From: Lentzea nigeriaca
GTDB taxonomy: Bacteria; Actinomycetota; Actinomycetes; Mycobacteriales; Pseudonocardiaceae
Direction: 5' to 3'
DNA: 64,000 nt
Assembly (NCBI RefSeq): GCF_016907955.1
Contig: NZ_JAFBCX010000026.1
Span: 1 to 64,000, forward strand
Position 1 is the first letter of the stretch. Every line of letters begins with the position of its first letter. This document shows positions 1 to 7,446 of this stretch, piece after piece. Position numbers and translations under genes: made by a program. Below the pieces are notes generated by a model. That model saw nothing but the letters and a program-made list of their open reading frames with translations. It searched no databases and had not been told where the DNA came from.

Positions 1-43
1 GCTAGGCCTGCGGAAGTTTGAACACTCAACTATTCTAGCCCGC

Positions 44-562
44 ATGCCACAGCCAGAGGGTGCCGAACTCGACGCGATCAGGGCCAAGCGCGCCGAGCTG
101 CACGAGAAGTACGTGAAGCCGCTCGACGAGCGCGGCGGCTCACCGACCCGCGGCGTCCACCACATCGCTTTGATCTGCAAGGACGTCGAGGAAACCATCA
201 AGTTCTACCAGGAGTTCCTCGGCTTCCCGCTGGTGGAGCTCGTGGAGAACCGCGACTACCGCGGCTCCAGCCACTTCTTCTTCGACCTCGGCCACAAGAA
301 CCTGCTGGGGTTCTTCGACTTCCCCGGCCACGACCACCCGGACTTCATGGAGACGATCGGCGCCGTGCAGCACCTCGCGCTGTCCATCTCCCCCGAGCGG
401 TTCGACGAGATGAAGGCCAAACTGGACGACGCCGGGATCGAGTACCTGGGCCCCGACCGGGGCGTCGAGGACAGCCTGTACATCCGCGACCCCAACGGTG
501 TAGGGATTGAGTTCTACCGGGAGGTACTCGGTGAGTTCGAGGGCACGACGTTGATCAAGTGA
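44..562 (+). CDS. VOC (glyoxalase-fold) family protein
   Basis: A 172-residue vicinal-oxygen-chelate protein with the paired beta-alpha-beta-beta-beta modules of the family. Module 1 begins at GVHHIALICKDVEETIKFY (about residues 38-56), and its His is the usual first metal ligand. Module 2 contains VQHLALSI and ends at DPNGVGIEFY, where the Glu is the usual last ligand. Family members are metal-dependent lyases, dioxygenases or isomerases, and the substrate cannot be read from the sequence. It lies 22 bp upstream of the mycothiol-dependent formaldehyde dehydrogenase gene on the same strand, so a role in thiol-linked aldehyde metabolism is plausible but inferred. The protein is probably cytoplasmic because no signal peptide is visible. 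Confidence 0.85.
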   Translation: MPQPEGAELDAIRAKRAELHEKYVKPLDERGGSPTRGVHHIALICKDVEETIKFYQEFLGFPLVELVENRDYRGSSHFFFDLGHKNLLGFFDFPGHDHPDFMETIGAVQHLALSISPERFDEMKAKLDDAGIEYLGPDRGVEDSLYIRDPNGVGIEFYREVLGEFEGTTLIK

Positions 563-584
563 TCTTCGAGGACGGAGTCGCAGC

Positions 585-1673
585 GTGGCGCAAGAGGTCC
601 AAGGTGTTGTCGCCAGAGGAAAAGGCGAGCCGGTCGAGCTGACCACCGTGATCGTCCCGGACCCCGGTCCCGGTGAGGCCGTGGTCCGCGTGCAGGCGTG
701 CGGCGTCTGCCACACCGACCTGCACTACCGCGAGGGCGGCATCAACGACGAATTCCCGTTCCTGCTGGGCCACGAGGCCGCGGGCGTCGTGGAGTCCGTC
801 GGCTCGGGCGTCACCGACCTGGAGCCCGGCGACTTCGTCGTGCTGAACTGGCGCGCTGTCTGCGGCACCTGCCGTGCTTGTCGTCGCGGCAAGCCCTGGT
901 ACTGCTTCTCGACGTTCAACGCCTCGCAGCCCATGACGCTGGCCGACGGCACCAAGCTCTCACCGGCCCTGGGCATCGGCGCGTTCGCCGAGAAGACGTT
1001 GGTCCACTCAGGACAGTGCACGAAGGTCGACCCGTCCGCTCGCGCCGCCGCCGTGGGCCTGCTGGGCTGCGGCGTCATGGCCGGCGTGGGTGCCGCCGTG
1101 AACACCGGCGGTGTCACGCGCGGCGACTCGGTGGCCGTGATCGGCTGCGGCGGCGTGGGCGACGGCGCCATCGCGGGAGCCCGCCTCGCGGGTGCCGCGA
1201 AGATCATCGCCGTAGACACCGACCCGCGAAAGCTGGAGTGGGCCAAGGGTTTCGGCGCCACGCACACCATCAACGTCCGCGACGTCGACGACGTGATCAC
1301 CGAGATCCAGCACCTGACCGACGGCTTCGGCGCCGACGTGGTGATCGACGCCGTCGGCCGTCCCGAAACCTGGAAGCAGGCCTTCTACGCCCGCGACCTG
1401 GCCGGAACCGTGGTGCTGGTGGGCGTTCCGACGCCGGACATGAAGCTCGAGATGCCGCTGATCGACTTCTTCTCGCGCGGCGGCGCGCTGAAGTCCTCGT
1501 GGTACGGCGACTGCCTGCCGTCGCGTGACTTCCCGATGCTCGTCGACCTGTACCAGCAGGGCCGGTTCGACCTGGACGCGTTCGTCACCGAGGAGATCCC
1601 TCTGGGTGGCGTGGAAGCGGCCTTCGAGAAGATGCACCACGGTGACGTGCTGCGATCGGTCGTGGTCTTCTGA
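585..1673 (+). CDS. mscR: S-(hydroxymethyl)mycothiol dehydrogenase (zinc alcohol dehydrogenase family)
   Basis: A 362-residue class III-type zinc alcohol dehydrogenase. It oxidises the spontaneous formaldehyde-mycothiol adduct (S-hydroxymethylmycothiol) with NAD, the actinobacterial counterpart of glutathione-dependent formaldehyde dehydrogenase. Visible features are the catalytic-zinc Cys and His in ACGVCHTDLHYREGG and LGHEAAG, the structural-zinc cysteine cluster CGTCRACRRGKPWYC (about residues 89-103), and a Rossmann loop IGCGGVGDGAI (about 186-196). The GTG start at 585 gives the family length. The stop codon overlaps the next ATG as TGATG, so translation is probably coupled to the MBL hydrolase, the same order as Rv2259-Rv2260 in Mycobacterium tuberculosis. 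The specific assignment rests on overall resemblance and this pairing. Confidence 0.9.
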   Translation: MAQEVQGVVARGKGEPVELTTVIVPDPGPGEAVVRVQACGVCHTDLHYREGGINDEFPFLLGHEAAGVVESVGSGVTDLEPGDFVVLNWRAVCGTCRACRRGKPWYCFSTFNASQPMTLADGTKLSPALGIGAFAEKTLVHSGQCTKVDPSARAAAVGLLGCGVMAGVGAAVNTGGVTRGDSVAVIGCGGVGDGAIAGARLAGAAKIIAVDTDPRKLEWAKGFGATHTINVRDVDDVITEIQHLTDGFGADVVIDAVGRPETWKQAFYARDLAGTVVLVGVPTPDMKLEMPLIDFFSRGGALKSSWYGDCLPSRDFPMLVDLYQQGRFDLDAFVTEEIPLGGVEAAFEKMHHGDVLRSVVVF

Positions 1674-2272
1674 TGGTTCTGCGGGTTGATCACGCGGTCA
1701 CGTCCGGCACGTTCTCGTTGGACGGCGAGACCTTCGACGTCGACAACAACGTGTGGGTCGTCGGGGACTCGTCGGAGTGCGTCGTCATCGACGCGCCGCA
1801 CGACGTCGACGCGATCCTGAAAGTTGTCGACGGGCGTCGTGTGGTGGCGATCCTGCTGACGCACGCGCACGACGACCACGTGCGGGTGGCGCCGGATCTG
1901 GCGCACGCCACCGGTGCACCCATGGCTCTGCACCAGGCGGATCACGTGGTGTGGGGCCTCACGCACACCGGCGTGATCCCGCACCTGGCGTTGGAGGACG
2001 GGCAGATACTCACCGTTGCAGGGCAAGAGATCCACGTGCTGCACACGCCTGGGCATTCGCCTGGCGCGGTGTGTTTCTACGTGCCGTCGCTGGGCGCGGT
2101 GTTCACCGGCGACACCCTGTTCCAGGGCGGGCCGGGCGCGACCGGCCGCTCGTTCTCCGACCGGCCGACGATCGAGCGGTCGATCAGGGAGAAGCTGTTC
2201 GAACTGCCAGGCGACACCGTGGTCCACACCGGACACGGCCCGGACACGACGATCGACGCCGAACGCTTCTAG
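1673..2272 (+). CDS. MBL-fold metallo-hydrolase paired with mscR
   Basis: A 199-residue metallo-beta-lactamase-fold hydrolase. The zinc signature is seen at LLTHAHDDHVRVAPD, with further ligands in HTPGHSPGAVCFY, FTGDTLF and HTGHGPDTT. Genes of this type follow mscR in actinomycetes and are thought to hydrolyse the thioester product of mycothiol-dependent formaldehyde oxidation; that role is inferred here. The ATG overlaps the mscR stop by one base. The protein ends only five residues after the last ligand region (..DTTIDAERF), whereas relatives usually run on for another 15 or so residues. The stop codon lies inside the left edge of dispersed repeat copy A, so the C-terminus may have been trimmed by that element. 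Confidence 0.85.
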   Translation: MVLRVDHAVTSGTFSLDGETFDVDNNVWVVGDSSECVVIDAPHDVDAILKVVDGRRVVAILLTHAHDDHVRVAPDLAHATGAPMALHQADHVVWGLTHTGVIPHLALEDGQILTVAGQEIHVLHTPGHSPGAVCFYVPSLGAVFTGDTLFQGGPGATGRSFSDRPTIERSIREKLFELPGDTVVHTGHGPDTTIDAERF

Positions 2273-2514
2273 CAGAGCGTCGCGGCTTGGTTGTGCTCCG
2301 TCGAGTCGGTCAGGGGCGGTCTGGCGCTCGTCTCCGAAAGCCCGGATGGTCGCGCTCGCATGCACGTCGCTGCCGAGTTGGCGGTAGAGAAATGCTGACG
2401 CAAACGTTTGCTGATCACTCCAACGGCTGCCAACCGTGCAGTTGGGAAGCGCGGCTGCCTGCCGAAATCACCCTCACTGTCACATCTCAAGAGATAGCTG
2501 CGACTCGCTACTGG
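2269..2514. repeat. Dispersed repeat, copy A
   Basis: This stretch of about 246 bp matches 14364-14638 almost base for base over most of its length, with one internal length difference. Shared blocks include AGAGCGTCGCGGCTTGGTTG, CGGTAGAGAAATGC, GCAAACGTTTGC (a 12-bp palindrome at 2400-2411), CCAACCGTGCAGTTGG (an inverted repeat) and CAAGAGATAGCTGCGAC. It fills the whole space between the MBL gene stop and the enoyl-CoA hydratase stop, and it contains both stop codons. No transposase is present. Several frames are partly open in both copies, but copy A has a stop (TGA, 2396-2398) in the frame that is longest in copy B, so coding is doubtful. Confidence 0.9.
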
Positions 2515-3269
2515 AACAGCGGGGGCCGCTTCTCCAGGAACGCCGACACGCCTTCCGCGTAGTCGGTACTGGAAGCGGCCTCCGCGTACAACGCTCGCAC
2601 GAAGTCGTCCTCGTGCCCACCGTCGGTGATCGAGTTGATGATCTTCTTCGCGCCCCGCACCGACACCTGCGCCCGCCCCGCGATCTGTTCGGACAGTTCC
2701 TTCACGCGTGCCTCGACCGACTCCACGACCTCGTTGACCAGACCGATCCGCAGCGCCGTGGCCGAGTCGATCAGATCGGCCGAGAACAGGATCTGCTTCG
2801 CCCACGCCGGGCCGACCACGTCGACGAGCTGCTTGGTGGACGTGAAGTTGTAGACGATGCCGAGCTTCGCGGGCGTGATGCCGAACTTCGCATCCGAAGA
2901 TGACACGCGGATGTCGCAGGCGAGGGCGATCTCACACCCACCGCCGACACAGAAACCGGAAATCGCCGCAATCGTCGGCTTGTCGAGCTGAGCGATCGCG
3001 CGTTCGCCGTTGTGCACGGCCTCGCCGTAGTGGGCGGCACCCTCGGCACCTCGGCGCAACGTCGAGAACTCGGCGATGTCGGCACCCGCGGAGAAGTGCT
3101 CACCACCGCGAATCACGAGCACCCTGACCGCGTCATCTGCGGAAACACGGGCCATCAACGAGGGCAGCGCCGACCACATCTCGTAGCTCATCGCGTTACG
3201 CTTGGCCGGGCGGTTGATCGTCAAAGTGGCGACCGGACCGGCCGCGGACAGCTCCAGGAACTCGCTCAC
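2508..3269 (-). CDS. Enoyl-CoA hydratase/isomerase family protein
   Basis: A 253-residue crotonase-fold enzyme that hydrates or isomerises acyl-CoA double bonds. The oxyanion-hole segments are visible: HFSAGADIAEF (about residues 62-72) and ISGFCVGGGCEIALACDIRV (about 98-117). In a classical hydratase two Glu residues follow; here FGITPAKLGI carries no Glu at the first site, so the reaction may not be simple hydration. The GTG at 3269 was chosen because MSEFLEL begins where homologues begin; upstream in-frame ATG codons would add an unsupported N-terminal tail. It is divergent from the DUF2332 gene. Its stop codon (CAG TAG) lies within the edge of repeat copy A. Confidence 0.85.
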   Translation of the reverse strand: MSEFLELSAAGPVATLTINRPAKRNAMSYEMWSALPSLMARVSADDAVRVLVIRGGEHFSAGADIAEFSTLRRGAEGAAHYGEAVHNGERAIAQLDKPTIAAISGFCVGGGCEIALACDIRVSSSDAKFGITPAKLGIVYNFTSTKQLVDVVGPAWAKQILFSADLIDSATALRIGLVNEVVESVEARVKELSEQIAGRAQVSVRGAKKIINSITDGGHEDDFVRALYAEAASSTDYAEGVSAFLEKRPPLFQ

Positions 3270-3372
3270 AGGCCGCACGATACCCACCGCGTTGTGGCGC
3301 CACGCCCGGTCTCGGATGGGCGGGATGACGTTCATTCCCTTGTAAAGTTCTTTGCCGAAGAGGGGAGGAAGC

Positions 3373-4341
3373 GTGGCCGCGGCAGGCATCGGCGCCTCCA
3401 CACTGCGGACGTTCGCGGTGCGGTTGCGCACCAGCGCACCCGTGTCGGCGCGCATCCTCTCCGAACTCGCGGGCGAACTCGACCGCGGCGGGCCGGTGGC
3501 CGAGCTGCTCTGCTCGCACAGCGCCGTGCACAGTCCGTTGTTCGGCATCCAGGCGCTCGCCGGTGTGCGGTTGTTGATGCTGTCGGGAAAAGCGCCGGAG
3601 CTGAGCCAGCGGTTCGCCAGCGCGCACGCCGCGGCGATGGCGGGCGAGTCCGACTCGACGGCGTTGCTGGCGTGGCTCGCGGCACGGCGGGCGATCGTCG
3701 AGAACGCGGGCGAGATCCTGGCGGCGCTGGATCGCACGGTGCAGCAGCACCAGCCCAAGACCGCCGGGTTCCTGCTGCGCGGCCTGACCATGATCGGGGC
3801 GCCCAAGGTCCGGCTCCTCGAACTGGGCGCGTGCGCGGGGCTGAACCTGATCCTGGACCGCTACCGCTGGTTCGGGCTCGGCTGGGAGTGGGGCGACAAG
3901 GACTCGCCGGTGCGCCTGGCCGCCGCCGGGCCGCGGCCGCCCGAGCTGGAGATCGTCGACCGCGCCGGCTGTGACCTGCAGCCGCGCGATCCGGGCGATC
4001 CCAAGCACGCGATGATCCTGCACTCGTTCATCCCGCCCGAGCACGACTCGTTGCGGTGGGACCTCGACGACGCGATCGAGCTGGCCGCCAAGGTCGGCGT
4101 GAAGGTGGCGAGGTCGCCTGCCGGGCGGTGGCTGCGGGAGAACCTCGTACCGCCCGACGAGCGCGGCACGTACACGGTGGTCTGGCACAGCTCGTTCTGG
4201 CCGTACCTGACCGAGGACGAGCGCAACGAGATCGAGACGACGCTGACGGCGGCGGCGGGCTCGATGCCGTTGGCGCGGGTGTCGTACGAGTCCGTGGACT
4301 TCCGTTCGAACCCGCGCCTCACGGTCACCATCTACAGCTGA
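3373..4341 (+). CDS. DUF2332 family protein
   Basis: A 322-residue member of the DUF2332 family, whose biochemical role is not established. The central stretch VRLLELGACAGLNLILDRYRW (about residues 146-166) resembles motif I of S-adenosylmethionine-dependent methyltransferases, and VVWHSSFWPYL near the C-terminus fits the later motif position, so a methyltransferase-like fold is an inference. The GTG at 3373 has a good ribosome-binding sequence directly upstream (GGGAGGAAGC) and is preferred to an ATG at 3352. It overlaps the 3' end of the convergent serine hydrolase gene by 10 bp. Confidence 0.8.
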   Translation: MAAAGIGASTLRTFAVRLRTSAPVSARILSELAGELDRGGPVAELLCSHSAVHSPLFGIQALAGVRLLMLSGKAPELSQRFASAHAAAMAGESDSTALLAWLAARRAIVENAGEILAALDRTVQQHQPKTAGFLLRGLTMIGAPKVRLLELGACAGLNLILDRYRWFGLGWEWGDKDSPVRLAAAGPRPPELEIVDRAGCDLQPRDPGDPKHAMILHSFIPPEHDSLRWDLDDAIELAAKVGVKVARSPAGRWLRENLVPPDERGTYTVVWHSSFWPYLTEDERNEIETTLTAAAGSMPLARVSYESVDFRSNPRLTVTIYS

Positions 4342-5390
4342 CACAACGCTTTCTGCTGGAACGCCACCAGCGCCTCGTCGATCGCCTTGTTGTTCCACCG
4401 CTGGAGGTTCACCGCGAGTGACACCTGACGCTTGCCATCGGCGCTGGTGAACGACCAGGTGCCCGCACCCCACGTCGAACCGTCGTGGCCCCAGAACGTG
4501 CCGCACGGCGTCTCCAGCCGGTGCAGGCCGAGGCCGTACTGGACCGTCGAGCCGTCGAAGGCGATCACCGGGCCCGTCTGCTGCATCTGCGCCAACGAGT
4601 TCCGCGAGACGATCTTGCCATCGAGCAGCAGGCGGTAGAACCGGTTGATGTCGTCCATCGTCGAGATCAGCGACGCCGAGACGCCCACCCACGACATGTC
4701 GTAGACGCTGTAGTCGCGCGGCGGGTCGAGAAGGCCGAACAACGCCTCGTACATCAGCGAATGCGAGCCTTCGATGCGTGTCCCGGTCGGGAACATCGTG
4801 TTGCGCAGCCCGGCGCGTTCGATGACGCCGCGCGTGATGTAGCGCTCGGCCGGCACACCGGTGACCTTCTCGATGAGCCGGCCGAGCAGCAGGTAGCCGG
4901 TGTTGGAGTAGACGCCGGACTCGACCGCGGGCGCGTCGACGCCCAGCTTGATCAGCTCACGCGGGTAGAAGTGCCGGAACTGGTGGTCCTCCACGCTTTG
5001 CGGCGATCCCTCCAGCAGGGACGGGAACGCGAGGAAGCGGTAGTCGGCCAGGCCACTCGTCATGTTCAGCAGCATCCGGACGGTGATGCGGTCGCCGCGT
5101 TCGCCGGGAACGAGGCTCAGGTGGCGGCTGACCGGGTCGTCGAGGCCGATCCTGCCCTGCTCGGCCAGCCGCAGCACCGCGGCTGCGGTGAACGTCTTGG
5201 TGACGCTGCCGATCCGGTGCCGCATCTCCGGCCTGATGGGCCGACCGGTGTCCAGGTCGGCGACTCCGGCCGCACCGCGCCACACCTGGTCGCCGTCGCG
5301 CACTTCGGCGAACACACCGGGAATCCCCGCCCGGTGCAGATCATCCAAAGTGGACTGCAGGTGGTCGGCCGGTGCCCCCAGTCGATTCAT
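4332..5390 (-). CDS. Serine hydrolase, beta-lactamase/DD-peptidase family (class C-like)
   Basis: A 352-residue penicillin-binding-protein-like serine hydrolase. The nucleophile motif SxxK is SVTK (Ser62, Lys65), the YxN motif is YSN in VYSNTGYLLLGRL, and the third motif is HDG in WGHDGSTWGAG. No N-terminal signal peptide is visible, so a cytoplasmic esterase/peptidase is as likely as a cell-wall DD-carboxypeptidase. It starts 13 bp after the stop of the upstream esterase gene and has a strong ribosome-binding site (GAGGAGAAGAC before the ATG), so the two probably form a small operon. The substrate cannot be assigned. Confidence 0.85.
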   Translation of the reverse strand: MNRLGAPADHLQSTLDDLHRAGIPGVFAEVRDGDQVWRGAAGVADLDTGRPIRPEMRHRIGSVTKTFTAAAVLRLAEQGRIGLDDPVSRHLSLVPGERGDRITVRMLLNMTSGLADYRFLAFPSLLEGSPQSVEDHQFRHFYPRELIKLGVDAPAVESGVYSNTGYLLLGRLIEKVTGVPAERYITRGVIERAGLRNTMFPTGTRIEGSHSLMYEALFGLLDPPRDYSVYDMSWVGVSASLISTMDDINRFYRLLLDGKIVSRNSLAQMQQTGPVIAFDGSTVQYGLGLHRLETPCGTFWGHDGSTWGAGTWSFTSADGKRQVSLAVNLQRWNNKAIDEALVAFQQKALCQL

Positions 5391-5403
5391 GTCTTCTCCT
5401 CGT

Positions 5404-6285
5404 TCACTCGGCCAACGCGCGGCGCAGCACGGCGCCGATCTCGGCGAACTGCCGTTGCGACACGTCGGCGGACAAAAGCGCTTGCGAGCCGTGGAACGTG
5501 CCCGGCCACTGGTGCAGCTCGACCTGCACGTCCGACTGCATGAGGCGCATCGCGTAGGCGATGTCCTCGTCGCGGTTCGGGCAGAACTCGGCCGTGGCGA
5601 TGTAGGCGGGCGGCAGGTCGGACAGGTCGTCGCTGCGCGCCGGTGCCGCGTACGGCGTGGCGGGATGGCCGCCCAGGTAGTGACTCCACGCCTGGACCGC
5701 CTTGGCGCGGTTGTACCAGGGCGTTTCGGTGAAATGCCGCGCCGACCACGTGGTCAGCCGGTCGTCGAGGCCCGGCTGGTGCAACAGCTGGAACCGGATG
5801 GGCGGCCCCTGCTCGTCGCGTGCCTTCAACGCCAGCGCCGCGGCGAGCCCGCCGCCCGCGCTGTGCCCGGCGACCGCGAGACGGTCCGGGTCGTCGGCGT
5901 TCTCGTGCGCCCACACCAGGACCGTCCACGCGTCCTCCAGCGCGGCAGGGAACGGGTTCTCGGGCGCCAGCCGGTAGCCGACCGAGATCACCGTCGCTCC
6001 CGACCGTGCGGCCACACGGGACGCCCACGGGTGTTCGGTGTCGACGTCTCCCATGCACCAGCCGCCGCCGTGCAGCCACACGACCGTGCCCTGCGCGCTG
6101 TCCGGCCGGTAGATCCGCACCAGCACCTCGGGGTCGCCGGGCACCACGCGGTCCTCGATCTCCATGCCGTCCGTCTCCGCCGGGATGCCCGCCGCGAGCT
6201 CGGCGAGGAACCGGCGTTCCTTCACCACGTCGGTCAGCTCGGCTTGGGGGAAGAACGGGACGAACGCTTCCAGCTCGGGATCCAT
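5404..6285 (-). CDS. Alpha/beta hydrolase, hormone-sensitive-lipase family esterase
   Basis: A 293-residue carboxylesterase of the HSL (bacterial family IV) type. Visible motifs are the oxyanion motif HGGG in VVWLHGGGWCMGD, the nucleophile elbow AGHSAGGGLAAALA, an acidic residue region near PARSDDLSDLPP, and the catalytic His in QWPGTFHGSQ. Such enzymes cleave short-chain carboxylic esters in the cytoplasm. The ATG at 6285 is preferred because AGGA sits eight bases upstream; the ATG at 6294 is a close alternative. It is transcribed divergently from the PucR-type regulator at 6381, which is the natural candidate for its control, and is followed at 13 bp by the serine hydrolase gene. Confidence 0.85.
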   Translation of the reverse strand: MDPELEAFVPFFPQAELTDVVKERRFLAELAAGIPAETDGMEIEDRVVPGDPEVLVRIYRPDSAQGTVVWLHGGGWCMGDVDTEHPWASRVAARSGATVISVGYRLAPENPFPAALEDAWTVLVWAHENADDPDRLAVAGHSAGGGLAAALALKARDEQGPPIRFQLLHQPGLDDRLTTWSARHFTETPWYNRAKAVQAWSHYLGGHPATPYAAPARSDDLSDLPPAYIATAEFCPNRDEDIAYAMRLMQSDVQVELHQWPGTFHGSQALLSADVSQRQFAEIGAVLRRALAE

Positions 6286-6380
6286 GCTCGTCATCCTGAC
6301 GATCTTCTTGTCGCTCTTCAGCCGACGCGCGTCGCGCGATCCGGGGTGGTGACGCGCCAATCGTCGCTATCGTCGTCGGC

Positions 6381-7379
6381 ATGGAGGCCCTGGCGACCCG
6401 GCTGTCGAACCTCGACTCGCACGTCGAGGGCGCGATCCGCGTCGTGATGTTCTACGACACCCTGATGCGCCGCCGGGTCGATCTCCCGGCGCTGGCGCGG
6501 GCCTCGGCCGGGCTGGCCGAGTGCGTCACCGGGATCCGCCTGCACAGCACGGGTCAGGTGACCCGCATGTCGCCCGCGGGCACCGAAGCCGGGGTGGCTG
6601 AACCGGTGTCGTCCCGGAGCCCGATCACGCTCGACGACGAGGAGATCGGCGAGGTCTGGCTCGAACGGGGTGGCGTGGCCAACCCGCTCGACGAGGTGGT
6701 GCTGGACCGCCTCGCGATCGCCGTCGCAGGGGTGGTCGAGCGCTACGGGCCCGCGCGCACGACGATGGCGGACCCGGCGCTGGTGGAGCTGGTGATCAGC
6801 GCGAGCAGCGACGAGGCCGGACGCGCACGGGCGTTGCGGCTGCTGGGTTTCACGCCGGATCGGCCGGTGCTGGTCGCCGCGGTGTGCGCGGAGCTCGCAC
6901 TGGACCGGGTGGCGGCAGCGGTCTGCCCGTCCCGTCCGATCAAAGCTGCCGAGGTGAGCGGCACGAGCGTGTTGCTCGCGTCCTCGCTCGGCGACTTCCC
7001 CGCTGGGGTCCGCGCGGGCATCGGCGCTGACTCCTGCCCCTCGCGCGCCTGGTCCGAGGCCCAGGTCGCCCTCCGCTTCACCACCGCGCGCACCCCGGTC
7101 GTCCGCTACCCCGACCTCGGGGCACTGGCCCTGCTCGCTCAGCTCCCGGCGGAGGCGCTGCGCGCGAACGCCGACGTGGCAGCGGTGGCCGCCCTGTCCT
7201 CGGAAGACCTGGAGACGTTGGACGCCTACTGCGCCACCGGCTCGTTGCGCCGCGCCGCCGACCTGCTGCACCTGCACCACAGCAGCGTGTCGCGCCGCCT
7301 GGAGCAGATCGGCAAGGTCCTCGACGTCGCCGATCCGGCAAGGATGAAGCTCGCGCTGGCCGCGTTCCGGTTGTTGTGA
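6381..7379 (+). CDS. PucR-type helix-turn-helix regulator
   Basis: A 332-residue regulator. The C-terminal 65 residues carry the PucR-type helix-turn-helix: LETLDAYCATGSLRRAADLL followed by LHHSSVSRRLEQIGKVLDV. This arrangement, a distal HTH reading a sugar-diacid/PucR regulator fold, is common in actinobacterial one-component regulators. The N-terminal 200 residues (starting MEALATRLSNLD) have no recognisable ligand pocket. The gene is divergent from the esterase gene with 95 bp between starts, so local control of that esterase/serine hydrolase pair is likely but inferred. Confidence 0.8.
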   Translation: MEALATRLSNLDSHVEGAIRVVMFYDTLMRRRVDLPALARASAGLAECVTGIRLHSTGQVTRMSPAGTEAGVAEPVSSRSPITLDDEEIGEVWLERGGVANPLDEVVLDRLAIAVAGVVERYGPARTTMADPALVELVISASSDEAGRARALRLLGFTPDRPVLVAAVCAELALDRVAAAVCPSRPIKAAEVSGTSVLLASSLGDFPAGVRAGIGADSCPSRAWSEAQVALRFTTARTPVVRYPDLGALALLAQLPAEALRANADVAAVAALSSEDLETLDAYCATGSLRRAADLLHLHHSSVSRRLEQIGKVLDVADPARMKLALAAFRLL

Positions 7380-7387
7380 GGCTCGCC

Positions 7388-7399
7388 GCAAACGTTTAC
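7388..7399. promoter_or_regulatory. LacI-type operator candidate upstream of GH28 gene
   Basis: The near-perfect palindrome GCAAACGTTTAC lies 47 bp before the GH28 start codon. LacI/GalR-family regulators of sugar-use genes bind palindromes with an AACGTT core, so this fits carbohydrate-responsive repression of the pectinase. No LacI regulator gene is in the window. The same 12-mer core, as GCAAACGTTTGC, occurs inside both repeat copies, which weakens the argument a little. Confidence 0.45.
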
Positions 7400-7446
7400 A
7401 GTCTTGTTCCAACGCCGCCGTTCGCCTCGAGGGAAGAGGACGTCGA

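Noticed and set aside
3196..4692. A 498-codon minus-strand frame opposite the DUF2332 gene
   Set aside because: Low-complexity Arg/Pro/Gly sequence typical of a shadow frame; the plus-strand gene has a good ribosome-binding site and family match.
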